This document shows, one piece after another, positions 34,364 to 43,396 of a stretch of DNA of 64,000 nucleotides. A program made the position numbers and the translations under genes. Under the pieces are notes generated by a model. It had not been told where the DNA came from and made no database searches. It worked only from the letters and a program-made list of their open reading frames with translations. The DNA lies in assembly GCF_002583405.1 (NCBI RefSeq), contig NZ_BCMJ01000006.1, positions 1-64,000 of the forward strand, read 5' to 3'. Every line of letters starts with the position of its first letter. The first letter of the stretch is position 1. The DNA is from Secundilactobacillus silagincola (GTDB lineage Bacteria > Bacillota > Bacilli > Lactobacillales > Lactobacillaceae).

Positions 34364-36282
34364 TTCACACTCTTCACACTCTTTACCTTTGCCACTTCAT
34401 CCCCATGTTCAACTTTACCACTTTGGGTTTGCAACTCAACCTGGGTCTGCTTATCCGTCACTACCACGATTACCGTGTCATCATAGCCCGCCTTTTTAAT
34501 CGCCGGTTGCCAAAATTCAATCAATAAGTCACCCTTTTCCACCTTCTGATCCTGTTCGACATATTGTATGAACCCAGTGCCTCGCATATTAACCGTGCCA
34601 ATACCAATATGAATTAAGGTTGCGATGCCTTGATCCGATACCAGCCCAATCGCATGTCTCGTTGGGAAGGTCACCTTAACCGTGCCACTAAACGGCGCAT
34701 AAATTCGGCCATCCGTTGGTTTGATGGCGAAACCTTGTCCCATTTTTCCGGACGCAAAATTTTCATCCGCTACGGCACTCAATGGTTCAATCTCACCATC
34801 AATTGGTGCTGGATAGGTATAGCTCACATCCCCATTGGCATCGATAAAGTCCACGTCTTCACCCAGCGTCTTGCCCCAAGTCTTTTCCAGTTCTTCAACA
34901 ATTTCTGCGTGTTCTTTTTCATCCAAAGTGACTTTTCTAAAGAAGATAAACGTGCCAATCAAAATTAATGCAGCTGGGAAGCCAAACATCATGAGCTTAA
35001 AGACCATGTGGCCGTGTGCGGTGATGTCTGAAGCCGAGGCACCAGCCGTCATGCCAGCCCAAACGGCTGTTAACCCAACGACCCCGTTTGAAATAGCACC
35101 GCCCATTTTATCTAACAATGGTCGAACTGACAACGTTAGAGATTCATCCCGATGACCAAACTTCAATTGACCATATTCAACCGAGTCAGTGATGATCATC
35201 AAGACGACTAAGAAAATCAATGGTTGCGGGATGTAGAACAGCACTGCGGCTGCAATCACCATTGGTAATGAACTTCCGGCAACTAAGAAGAGTACTAACG
35301 CAATAATCATCACTGCAATTGAAATGAAGAAAACGTTACGCCGGCTGAACTTCTTCGCCATTGGTGGGAAGGCAATCACAGCAAACACACCAATAATCGC
35401 GTTAATGGACGCCAGAATACTAAATTTCGATGCATCGCCTAAAATATAAGTGAAGTAGTAGAGCTCCAGTGCGTTAGTAATTTGCATGCCCGCCGTATAT
35501 AGGCCATAGGTTAATGATAACCACATCAGCTGATCGTTTCGGGTTAACACTTTTAACACACCACGGAAGGTTGTTTTTTCCTTATTCTTCCGTAATTCAG
35601 AATTCTTTTCCTTAGTTCCTAAACCGACAACAACCGCGGAAAGAAACGAAATCGAAGCCACCACTGCAGCAAAGGCAAACCAGCCACGGTTATCCCCCTG
35701 GCCATTGTTAGAGACTTGCGAGAACATCAACACAATTGGCATCACCATGACACCCACAATGTTGGCGCCAATATTTGAGCCAACACGTGCGAACGTCGCC
35801 GTTTTTTCACGTTCGCGGGAATCAAATGAGAGCGCCGGAATCATTGACCAAAAGCCAACATCTTTGAAAGAATAAAAGATATCCATCGTGATGTATAGAA
35901 CCGCAAAAACAATCAGGTACAGATATGGATTTGACGTATTGAGACCACCCATATTGGTAAACAAAAGTGCGATGATCACAGCACTAATGAAACCACCACC
36001 GACGATCCACGGTTTAAAATTACCCCACCGAGTCGTGGTGTTATCGATAGTATTACCGATAAACGGGTCAATCGCCAATTCCACAAACCGAAGAATGAAA
36101 ATAATCAGTGTGATGTAACTGATCATTTTTGCGTTCATGCCGCCACTACTCTTATCAAACAAGTGAGAGGTGACAAACATGATGAAATAAGTTGATAGCG
36201 TTGCGTAAAACATGTCGTGTCCAAAAGCACCAAAGGCATACGACAGCCGCGAAGTTAAGACTGACTCTTTCTTTTCTTGCAT
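34351..36282 (-). CDS. lacS: LacS-type galactoside:cation symporter with C-terminal IIA domain
   Basis: A 643-residue symporter: residues 1-455 form the 12-helix GPH transporter (ITDSVEYGQLKFGHRDES loop near 365), and residues 490-640 form a glucose-type PTS IIA domain. The IIA active site is intact, with H543 (TRHAIGL) and the phosphorylatable H558 (LIHIGIG), so HPr-dependent phosphorylation can tune transport. Substrates of such carriers are lactose, galactose, melibiose and raffinose; the alpha-galactosidase gene downstream favours alpha-galactosides. A cre-like site lies 80 bp upstream. Its 3' end is part of a palindromic repeat. Confidence 0.93.
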   Translation of the reverse strand: MQEKKESVLTSRLSYAFGAFGHDMFYATLSTYFIMFVTSHLFDKSSGGMNAKMISYITLIIFILRFVELAIDPFIGNTIDNTTTRWGNFKPWIVGGGFISAVIIALLFTNMGGLNTSNPYLYLIVFAVLYITMDIFYSFKDVGFWSMIPALSFDSREREKTATFARVGSNIGANIVGVMVMPIVLMFSQVSNNGQGDNRGWFAFAAVVASISFLSAVVVGLGTKEKNSELRKNKEKTTFRGVLKVLTRNDQLMWLSLTYGLYTAGMQITNALELYYFTYILGDASKFSILASINAIIGVFAVIAFPPMAKKFSRRNVFFISIAVMIIALVLFLVAGSSLPMVIAAAVLFYIPQPLIFLVVLMIITDSVEYGQLKFGHRDESLTLSVRPLLDKMGGAISNGVVGLTAVWAGMTAGASASDITAHGHMVFKLMMFGFPAALILIGTFIFFRKVTLDEKEHAEIVEELEKTWGKTLGEDVDFIDANGDVSYTYPAPIDGEIEPLSAVADENFASGKMGQGFAIKPTDGRIYAPFSGTVKVTFPTRHAIGLVSDQGIATLIHIGIGTVNMRGTGFIQYVEQDQKVEKGDLLIEFWQPAIKKAGYDDTVIVVVTDKQTQVELQTQSGKVEHGDEVAKVKSVKSVNQGA

Positions 36283-36361
36283 GTTAATACTCCCTTAATA
36301 CCGCGTGGGGAACGCCTGTACCACCACGCTAGTTATTTTAATAAATCCCCCTAAAGCATTC

Positions 36362-36376
36362 GGTAAGCGGTTTCAA
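36362..36376 (-). promoter_or_regulatory. cre-like site upstream of lacS
   Basis: TTGAAACCGCTTACC on the minus strand matches the relaxed cre consensus except for the last base. It lies in the 145-bp gap between ppdK and lacS. Confidence 0.6.
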
Positions 36377-36427
36377 TGTTAGTAATAATAAATAATTTCA
36401 ATCGGGCTTACACCCGATAAGTCACCG

Positions 36428-39046
36428 CTATGCGTCCTGTTTTAGTGTTGCTTGTGCCGCTGCCAGCCGTGCTACTGGCACTCGGTAAGGTGAACATGAG
36501 ACATAGGTAATGCCAATTTGGTTAAAGAAGTTAATCGATGCTGGATCACCGCCGACCTCACCACAAACTCCGATTGGTAACTCAGGTTTCGTTTGACGTC
36601 CCTTATTAATGGCGATTTCCATTAAAGCACCAACCCCCTCTGTATCAATGGTCTGAAATGGGTCTGCTGGCAAGATTCCCTGTTTAATGTATTCTGGCAT
36701 GAAAGAACCTACATCATCACGGGAATAGCCAAAGGTCAGTTGAGTCAGATCATTAGTTCCAAAACTAAAGAAATCAGACTCCTCAGCAACTTGGTCAGCA
36801 GTAACGCAGGCACGAGGCATTTCCATCATCGTCCCCACCGTGTAGTCAAGCTGCCAATTTAAATCAGCCATCATCGTATCGATTTGGTTGACGACCAGCT
36901 CGCGAACCCAAGCCATTTCACTCTTCGAATCCGTTAACGGAATCATGATATGCGGGTGCACTTCAAGCCCCTCATCATGATGACGAATCACTGCGCTAAG
37001 AATTGCTTTAACTTGCATCTGGTAAATGTCTGGGAACGTCACGGCCAACCGATCACCACGATGACCAAGCATTGGGTTTAACTCTTTCAATGAATGGGTT
37101 CGTTCCCGCAATTTCTCGGGTGCCAAATGAATTTGCTTTGAAACCGCCTGAATTTCCTCCTCATCGTGGGGTAAAAACTCATGTAGTGGCGGATCCAACA
37201 ACCGAATCGTAACTTCTTTATCACCCGCTAATTTGTACAGTTGGTAGAAATCTTCCTGCTGCATTTGTAATAACTGTTCCAGAGGTTCTGCCCGACCCGC
37301 GGCATCCTCGGCTAAAATCAGCCGCCGCATTTGAACCAACCGCTCCGGTTTGAAGAACATATGCTCCGTCCTGGTTAAGCCAATGCCATCTGCACCAAAG
37401 TCCAGTGCTTTTTGGAAATCCTGCGGCGTATCTGCGTTAGTGTAGACACCCATCTGAGCGATGTCCTTTGCCCAATCTAACAGAACAGAGAGTTCACCTT
37501 TCACACCGGCTGAAGTGGTCCCAATTTGGCCTAAATACAAGTTACCGGAAGTCCCGTCAACTGAAACCCAGTCGCCCTCATGGATTTCCTGCGACCCAAT
37601 CTTAGCAACTTTGGCGGCATAATCAACGTTGATCTCATGGGCACCAACGACCCCGGTGGCGCCCATGCCCCGCGCGACCACGGCAGCGTGAGACGTCATG
37701 CCCCCTCGAGAAGTCACGATGGCTTGGCTGACAATCATGCCATCGATGTCTTCTGGCGAGGTATCTTGCCGAATTAAAACGACTTTTATACCACTGTCTG
37801 CTGCCTTTTTAGCGTCTTCGGCAGTGAAGTAAGCCTGACCAGTGGCAGCGCCTGGTGATGCGGGCAATCCCGTCGTCAGCGGTGTCTGCTGAGCAAGCAC
37901 GTCAACATCAAATTCCGGATGTAGCATCGCTGAAACGGATTCTGGACTAACACGCTGAACCGCCTGCTTTTTGTTGATTAATCCTTCACCTACCAGATCC
38001 ACCGCAATTTTCACCGCTGCGTATGGCGTCCGTTTACCATCACGAGCTTGCAGTAAAAACAACTCACCGTTTTCAATGGTAAATTCCAGATCCTGCATGT
38101 CGCGGTAATGGGTTTCTAGTTTTTCGGCAATCGTCATCAGCTGATCATAGATAGCCGGCATGTCGTCGTGTAACACCTCAATCGACTGCGGTGTCCGAAT
38201 GCCCGCAACCACGTCTTCTCCTTGCGCATTGAGCAAATATTCGCCAAAAACTTTTTTCTCCCCAGTTGCTGGGTTTCGGGTAAAAGCCACCCCAGTCCCT
38301 GATTGATCTCCGGCATTACCGAAAACCATTTCCTGAACGTTTACAGCGGTACCTAGCGATTCCGGAATATGGTTTTGCTGACGATAAACTTGGGCCCGGT
38401 GATTATTCCAAGATTCAAATACCGCGTTAACAGCGGCTAATAACTGATCTTTAGGTGACTGTGGAAATGCGCCTTTACCAGCCTGCTGATAAATGGCTTT
38501 GAAGTCCGTAACGATTTGCTTAAGATCATCCGCCGTTAACTCCAAATCACTTTGATAACCGTTAACGCGTTTAACTTCAGTCAAAACATGATCAAACGTA
38601 TCTTCTTCGATACCGTATACAACGTTGCCAAACATCGCTAACAATCGCCGATAACTGTCGTAAGCAAATCGTTCATTGTGCGTTAAGTTTGCTAAAGCAA
38701 CTACTGTTTGGTCGTTTAAACCAATGTTTAAAATCGTATCCATCATTCCTGGCATGGAAATGGCCGCCCCTGATCGAACGGAAACCAGCAGCGGTTGATC
38801 AGTACCGTTAAACTGTTTTCCGGTGACTCGACTCAGTTGAGTGAGTGCCTGATCAAGCTGCTGCAGTACTTCATCACTTAGCGACTGCGTTTGCTGGTAC
38901 TCATGGCAGGCTACCGTGGTCAAGGTAAAACCATGGGGAACTGGCAGCCCCAAGTTAGTCATTTCGGCTAAATTGGCACCTTTTCCGCCCAGTAAATCGC
39001 GCATTGACATGTTACCTTCCGAAAATTCATAGATCAGTTTTGTCAT
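36428..39046 (-). CDS. ppdK: Pyruvate, phosphate dikinase
   Basis: An 872-residue enzyme interconverting pyruvate, ATP and phosphate with PEP, AMP and diphosphate. The N-terminal ATP-grasp region begins with GGKGANLAEMTNLGLPVP. The central phosphohistidine domain has GGMTSHAAVVARGMG (catalytic His near residue 455), with the threonine target of the regulatory protein also present. The C-terminal PEP-binding barrel ends with GVCGEVGGDP, containing the catalytic cysteine. The usual regulatory kinase/phosphatase gene (PDRP, YqfL-like) is not adjacent, but a CcpN-like regulator gene lies upstream. A gluconeogenic or PEP-balancing role is likely. Confidence 0.95.
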   Translation of the reverse strand: MTKLIYEFSEGNMSMRDLLGGKGANLAEMTNLGLPVPHGFTLTTVACHEYQQTQSLSDEVLQQLDQALTQLSRVTGKQFNGTDQPLLVSVRSGAAISMPGMMDTILNIGLNDQTVVALANLTHNERFAYDSYRRLLAMFGNVVYGIEEDTFDHVLTEVKRVNGYQSDLELTADDLKQIVTDFKAIYQQAGKGAFPQSPKDQLLAAVNAVFESWNNHRAQVYRQQNHIPESLGTAVNVQEMVFGNAGDQSGTGVAFTRNPATGEKKVFGEYLLNAQGEDVVAGIRTPQSIEVLHDDMPAIYDQLMTIAEKLETHYRDMQDLEFTIENGELFLLQARDGKRTPYAAVKIAVDLVGEGLINKKQAVQRVSPESVSAMLHPEFDVDVLAQQTPLTTGLPASPGAATGQAYFTAEDAKKAADSGIKVVLIRQDTSPEDIDGMIVSQAIVTSRGGMTSHAAVVARGMGATGVVGAHEINVDYAAKVAKIGSQEIHEGDWVSVDGTSGNLYLGQIGTTSAGVKGELSVLLDWAKDIAQMGVYTNADTPQDFQKALDFGADGIGLTRTEHMFFKPERLVQMRRLILAEDAAGRAEPLEQLLQMQQEDFYQLYKLAGDKEVTIRLLDPPLHEFLPHDEEEIQAVSKQIHLAPEKLRERTHSLKELNPMLGHRGDRLAVTFPDIYQMQVKAILSAVIRHHDEGLEVHPHIMIPLTDSKSEMAWVRELVVNQIDTMMADLNWQLDYTVGTMMEMPRACVTADQVAEESDFFSFGTNDLTQLTFGYSRDDVGSFMPEYIKQGILPADPFQTIDTEGVGALMEIAINKGRQTKPELPIGVCGEVGGDPASINFFNQIGITYVSCSPYRVPVARLAAAQATLKQDA

Positions 39047-39284
39047 ATAACCACTCTTTCTCGTTAATAAAACGTCATATTTGCTCGATTTATAATGTAT
39101 ATTAAACTAATTTAAATTTCAAGCACTTTAATCGTAAAAGTGCTAAAAGTACTGATATACCAGCATTTGAAAATTTTACATCATGCTTCATTTAATTAAG
39201 AATATTATGAAATATTATTTTAATAACGTCATAGTTAGATATAAATTGAAAAAGTATGCCTATTTTCTTTTCTAAAAAAAAGGC

Positions 39285-39317
39285 AAAAAAAATACCACCA
39301 CTTAGTTGTGATGGCAT
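39285..39317 (-). terminator. Terminator of ccpN
   Basis: GCCATCAC / GTGGTGG imperfect hairpin followed by a run of eight T on the minus strand. Confidence 0.7.
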
Positions 39318-39325
39318 AGATAAGA

Positions 39326-39937
39326 TTAAGCTTGTTCAATAAAATGCTGAAAAATACGGTTCTTAGTAATTTTACCAGTTACCCGTTGCGGTGCTGCTTT
39401 ATCCACCACTGGTGCCGAATCGATCTTGTGTTTCAAGAGCAACTGACCAGCTTGTTTAACGGTCATATCAGCCGTCACAGTCACAATATTTGGCATCCTT
39501 GTCATGATAATGCTGGCAAGTACCGATTCTGGTTTCGAGTTATTAAAGCTGGCCCGCAGTAAATCTTTTCTTGAAATCAGTCCAACCAGCTGACCCTTTG
39601 GATCCACTACAAACAACGTGCCAACGTCTTGCAAGAATAGCTTGCTGATTGCTTCCTGCAGTGTAGCATCATCCTTGATTGTCGGGGCCGGCTGCATGAT
39701 CGCCGAAATCGGCTTGTCATATAAGGCTGCGTAGTCAACACCTGCTTGACCATTTCCATGATAGACATAGCCCACTTTGGGCCGAGCCGTCAGTACCTCA
39801 ACTGCTGTCAGCAACCGCAGATCCCCACGAATGGTGGGAACACTCAACTTTAGCTGATTTGCGATTTCTTCACCCGTTAATGGACTTTTTGCCTTCAGCA
39901 TTTGAATAATAGTTTCCTGCCGCTCCGTAAATTCCAT
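39326..39937 (-). CDS. ccpN: CcpN-like transcriptional repressor (HTH plus two CBS domains)
   Basis: A 203-residue regulator. Residues 5-55 form a DeoR-like winged helix (IANQLKLSVPTIRGDLRLL), followed by two CBS domains at about 75-135 (ISAIMQPAPTI, then LVGLISRKDLLRA) and 140-200 (VLASIIMTRMPNIVTVTADM). CcpN in Bacillus subtilis represses gluconeogenic genes (gapB, pckA) in response to adenine nucleotides. Its position before ppdK suggests it controls PEP synthesis here. The usual adjacent PPDK-regulatory gene is missing. The gene has its own terminator, so ppdK is transcribed separately. Confidence 0.88.
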   Translation of the reverse strand: MEFTERQETIIQMLKAKSPLTGEEIANQLKLSVPTIRGDLRLLTAVEVLTARPKVGYVYHGNGQAGVDYAALYDKPISAIMQPAPTIKDDATLQEAISKLFLQDVGTLFVVDPKGQLVGLISRKDLLRASFNNSKPESVLASIIMTRMPNIVTVTADMTVKQAGQLLLKHKIDSAPVVDKAAPQRVTGKITKNRIFQHFIEQA

Positions 39938-40048
39938 TAATACCTCTCCATTTCTTTCTCGTCTATTTATGACTAAATTATAGCACTAATGTAACGTGAT
40001 AATACGTGGTAACTATTCCCCGATTTCGTTTAATCTCTTTACCGTACG

Positions 40049-40097
40049 TCAAAAAAGCCTGAATATTCGACTTTATTGGTCGTTCATCAGGCTTTGA
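40049..40097 (-). terminator. Terminator of the aldo/keto reductase gene at 40.1 kb
   Basis: AAAGCCTGATGAACGAC / GTCGAATATTCAGGCTTTTTT hairpin on the minus strand. Confidence 0.8.
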
Positions 40098-40123
40098 TTG
40101 AAACATAATTATTTTTTTGCCGT

Positions 40124-41101
40124 TTACCAGAGGTAATCAACCGGGTTCTTAATGTATTGATCATACACATCCTGTACGATTTGCATTTGCTCCGGCTTTA
40201 ATGCTGGGAGATCAGAAGCCACCGTGTTGCGTTCAATTTGATCCGGTGTGCTGGCTCCTGGAATCGCTGCTGTCACTGCATCAAACATCAGAATATACCG
40301 CAGTGCCGTAGCGGCCAAGTTATCCGTACCCAGACGCTGTTTCAACTCCTGCGCTGCTTTAACTCCAGTCAAATAATCAACTCCGGAGAAAGTTTCACCC
40401 TTATCAAACAGTTCGCCATGACGGTTCGTCGTCCGGTGATCGTCTTTGCCAAACTGAGTGTCAGCCGTGAACTTGCCTGTCAGCAAACCACTTGCTAAAG
40501 GCACACGAGCTAAAATACCCACGTTATTTTTCTTGGCGAGATCAAAGAATAATTTTGATGGACGAAGCCGGAACATGTTAAAGATGATTTCAACGGCCGA
40601 AACGTCATAATCCATCGCTTTAATGGCTTCTTCCACACGTTCCACACTCACACCATAGTTCTTGATCTTACCTTCCTTCTTCAACTTGTCCATGGCGAAG
40701 AAGGTCTCAGGTGTATAGTAGATCGACATTGGCGGGCAATGAAGCAATACCAGATCAAGCGCTTCTAAGCCCATGTTCTTCAGTGATTCATCAACGTAAC
40801 GTGTTAAATGTTCTGGATTAAAATGCTCAGTGGATAATGGCATTTCTTTACGTCCAATCTTAGTTGTGAAATGAACGTCTGGGTGAGCCTTAACAAACGC
40901 ACCGACTGCCTTTTCACTGTTACCATCTTGATAACCATCAGCAGTATCAAAGAAGTTAACGCCCTGCTCATAGGCTTCTTCCAACGTCGCAGTGGCATCC
41001 TTAATATCAAATGGTGCGCCCCATTTACCACCAAGTTGCCAAGTCCCCAAAGAAATATCACTTATATTAAAACCAGTTTTACCTAACGTTCGATAATTCA
41101 T
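40124..41101 (-). CDS. Aldo/keto reductase
   Basis: A 325-residue AKR. Catalytic residues appear in NFFDTADGYQDGNSE (D and Y), FTTKIGRKE (K) and LVLLHCPP (H). NADPH specificity is likely from the C-terminal PGASTPDQIERN segment. It resembles the IolS/YajO-like general stress reductases. ATG follows GGAGGTAAGCTGATC. Monocistronic with its own terminator. Substrate unknown. Confidence 0.9.
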   Translation of the reverse strand: MNYRTLGKTGFNISDISLGTWQLGGKWGAPFDIKDATATLEEAYEQGVNFFDTADGYQDGNSEKAVGAFVKAHPDVHFTTKIGRKEMPLSTEHFNPEHLTRYVDESLKNMGLEALDLVLLHCPPMSIYYTPETFFAMDKLKKEGKIKNYGVSVERVEEAIKAMDYDVSAVEIIFNMFRLRPSKLFFDLAKKNNVGILARVPLASGLLTGKFTADTQFGKDDHRTTNRHGELFDKGETFSGVDYLTGVKAAQELKQRLGTDNLAATALRYILMFDAVTAAIPGASTPDQIERNTVASDLPALKPEQMQIVQDVYDQYIKNPVDYLW

Positions 41102-41223
41102 GATCAGCTTACCTCCATCACACGATTGATTTCTTAGTTCAGTTTAATTATAGAAGTTAGAGTGGGGTATAAGTCAAGCAACAGGTTAAATAACCGTCAT
41201 TTAATACGCTTTGATGAGCACCC

Positions 41224-41265
41224 AAAAAACACCGTCAACAGCAGATTGCTATCAACGGTGTTTGT
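41224..41265 (-). terminator. Terminator of the AP2-domain gene
   Basis: CAAACACCGTTGAT / ATCAACGG-type hairpin (outer arms CAAACACCGT and ACGGTGTTTTTTG) on the minus strand. Confidence 0.75.
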
Positions 41266-41302
41266 GACAAATTAGTCAATCACTAACTTATCCTTTTATA
41301 CG

Positions 41303-41803
41303 TTAAACTTTTTCAATTTCTTTGGTTTTATCGTTCCGTTTAATACCCAGATAGGTTTCCTCAGCTTCACGGCGAGCTTCGATTGCTTCAGTGATGGTCT
41401 TAAAACTTTTTAGCAGAACGTACTTGTGGTCGATCATTAATCGGGCAAACCATTTGCCTGTTTGACGGTCATAAGAAACACCAATAACGCCACTCTTATT
41501 ACGAGCTGACTCTGAGATTGAACTCAGTGACACACCGTTCTTATCGCGTAGTTGGTCAGACCGCCCCATGTAGTCGACGAACTTGGGGTTCTTGTAGACC
41601 CGCTTGCTGGAAAGGTCACGTCTTAAGCAGCCGCAGCTCTTAGTAATTCCAGAACGTAGACGAACACCGTCAACAACCGTTTTATTGCCGCAATCACATT
41701 GGCATAACCACATTGCATTGGAGTTTGCAGAGTTATTACCGTAATATTTAATCACAACCAACCGACCAAATCGCTGGTTGGTCAAGTCAATTCTTTTGCT
41801 CAT
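41303..41803 (-). CDS. Solitary AP2-domain DNA-binding protein with zinc-finger-like N-terminus
   Basis: A 166-residue protein. The N-terminal half carries a cysteine cluster (C34, C36, C38 in CQCDCGN, then C57 and C59 in CGC) preceded by IDLTNQRFGRLVV, a module seen in phage and homing-endonuclease-associated proteins. Residues 104-152 form an AP2/ERF-like DNA-binding domain (SGVIGVSYDRQTGKWFARL). No HNH nuclease core is visible, so it may be a derived regulator or a nuclease remnant. The start at 41801-41803 is preferred; an upstream extension of 22 residues overlaps a palindromic operator-like region. The surroundings are AT-rich and no phage genes are near, suggesting acquired DNA. Confidence 0.72.
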   Translation of the reverse strand: MSKRIDLTNQRFGRLVVIKYYGNNSANSNAMWLCQCDCGNKTVVDGVRLRSGITKSCGCLRRDLSSKRVYKNPKFVDYMGRSDQLRDKNGVSLSSISESARNKSGVIGVSYDRQTGKWFARLMIDHKYVLLKSFKTITEAIEARREAEETYLGIKRNDKTKEIEKV

Positions 41804-41823
41804 TTCTTTACGCCATCCTTCAA

Positions 41824-41861
41824 ATATTCTAATTTTGCTTACTAATCTAATATTAGAATAT
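41824..41861. promoter_or_regulatory. Nested inverted repeats upstream of the AP2 gene
   Basis: ATATTCTAAT (41824-41833) and ATTAGAATAT (41852-41861) are a perfect 10-bp inverted repeat. TCTAATATTAGA (41846-41857) is itself a perfect palindrome sharing the second arm. They lie 20 bp upstream of the AP2 gene start. This looks like an operator with two or three half-sites, possibly autoregulatory. Confidence 0.45.
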
Positions 41862-41869
41862 CCCCCCAA

Positions 41870-42278
41870 TTAACAAATTTGATGCCAAATATGCTAATGA
41901 TATCTAAGGAAAATAAGCAACCAAAAAGATTTATTACTTTAAAATGATAAATACTTCACATAAAAATTATATAAGCCCAATAATCCTAGTCAACTCTTTC
42001 AAAACTCTTGACCCCAATTAAACGCGTGAATATCGCATTTAATGAAGTTATTGTATCATTAATTCGACGATATTTGGAGTAAATTTACTTAAAATATTGT
42101 TCTTTACAATTAATGGTACAAAATTTAATATCTGTTTGCAACTAACAACCAATTTTTAAGGCTGCTAGTGCAATGTAAGCCCTTTTTCGGATATTAAATA
42201 TTCCAAAATTATCATAAAAATATACTTAATTTGTTATGGTAACTAGGTCAAAAAAGCTACAACGGACACAATACCAAA
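41870..42278. other. AT-rich gene-free stretch
   Basis: About 400 bp of strongly AT-rich DNA without a credible reading frame, structured RNA or repeat that I can see. It may be the upstream region of the AP2 gene or remnant DNA. Confidence 0.5.
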
Positions 42279-42332
42279 ATAAAAGGGCATTAGTCATCTT
42301 CCAAATGCAGGTAGATTGGCTAATGCCCCTTT
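42279..42332 (-). terminator. Terminator of the aldo/keto reductase gene at 42.4 kb
   Basis: AAAGGGGCATTAGCCAATCT and the facing arm GATGACTAATGCCCTTTT form a long imperfect hairpin on the minus strand. Confidence 0.8.
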
Positions 42333-42353
42333 TTCTTTTAATTATTTATTAGC

Positions 42354-43307
42354 TTATGGTAACGTGTTGCCCGCAGCAAAGTAAACGTCGTACCACTCCT
42401 GCTTCGTCAATTCGACATCAGCACCGGCAATACTCTCTTTGAGATGATCTTGGTTCATTGAACCTAAAATCACCTGCATGTTTGCTGGGTGACGTAAAAT
42501 CCAAGCAGTGGCGATGGCATTTTTCGTCACGCCTTTTGCGTCAGCGAGTTCCTGCAGCTTTTTGTTTAACTCTGGGAACTTAGGGTTGTCAATAAATGGC
42601 CCTTCAAACATCCCGTATTGGTACGGTGACCAAGCTTGAATCGTCATGTTATGAAGTCTTGAATATTCAATGATTTCACCATCATGGTTAACGCTGCGAT
42701 CATCGCTCATGTTCACGTGAAGACCGAAATCAATCGGACCGGTATGCATGACGCCAAATTGGAGTTGGTTGACCATTAGCTTTTGACTGATGGCTGATTG
42801 GATCAGTTCAACCTGCATTGGATTGCAGTTCGACAGTCCAAAATGACGAACTTTACCCGCTGCTTGCAGCTCATCAAAGGCAGCCGCAATTTGGTCAGGT
42901 TCCATCAGTGCATCTGGTCGGTGCAGTAAGAAGAAGTCCAGATAGTCAATTCCCATCCGTTTCAAAATACCGTCAACAGCCTCGATCAAATGTTGTTTGG
43001 AGAAATCATACCGTTGACCAAAGACTAAGTCACCATGACTCCGTTTAGGATCAAGGACGATGCCACCCTTTGACTGAATAATCAGATCTTCACGCTTAAC
43101 ACCTGACTGCTTCAAGGCTTGCCCGAAAATCTCTTCGGACTTGCCACCACCATAAATATCAGCGGAGTCAATAAAGTTAACACCTTTGTCAGTAACAGTG
43201 TCCAATACTTTTGCGGCGTCATCGACGTTAAGACTGACCATCCGCATAATACCTAACGCAACGGCAGAAGCTTGTAAATTTGTGTTGCCCAATGCTACAT
43301 TCTTCAT
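42354..43307 (-). CDS. Aldo/keto reductase, YdhF-like
   Basis: A 317-residue AKR starting MKNVALGNTNLQASAVALG. The catalytic D and Y are in NFIDSADIYGGGKSEE, the lysine in IIQSKGGIVL and the histidine in FFLLHRPDAL. It resembles the YdhF/Gcy oxidoreductase group. The ATG 43305-43307 follows AAGGAGG by 12 nt; the longer frame has no better signal. It lies just downstream of lacM in the same direction but with a 90-bp gap. Substrate unknown. Confidence 0.9.
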   Translation of the reverse strand: MKNVALGNTNLQASAVALGIMRMVSLNVDDAAKVLDTVTDKGVNFIDSADIYGGGKSEEIFGQALKQSGVKREDLIIQSKGGIVLDPKRSHGDLVFGQRYDFSKQHLIEAVDGILKRMGIDYLDFFLLHRPDALMEPDQIAAAFDELQAAGKVRHFGLSNCNPMQVELIQSAISQKLMVNQLQFGVMHTGPIDFGLHVNMSDDRSVNHDGEIIEYSRLHNMTIQAWSPYQYGMFEGPFIDNPKFPELNKKLQELADAKGVTKNAIATAWILRHPANMQVILGSMNQDHLKESIAGADVELTKQEWYDVYFAAGNTLP

Positions 43308-43396
43308 CCTGATAAAATGCCTCCTTCTCAACACTTTCTATTATAACGGTTAATGTATACAAAATAGTAAACATTTTGATAAATTAATTTTCTAAG

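Noticed and set aside
41757-41782. Inverted repeat ACCAACC / GGTTGGT as a regulatory hairpin
   Set aside because: It falls within the coding region of the AP2 gene (LTNQRFGRLVV) and is explained by codon content.
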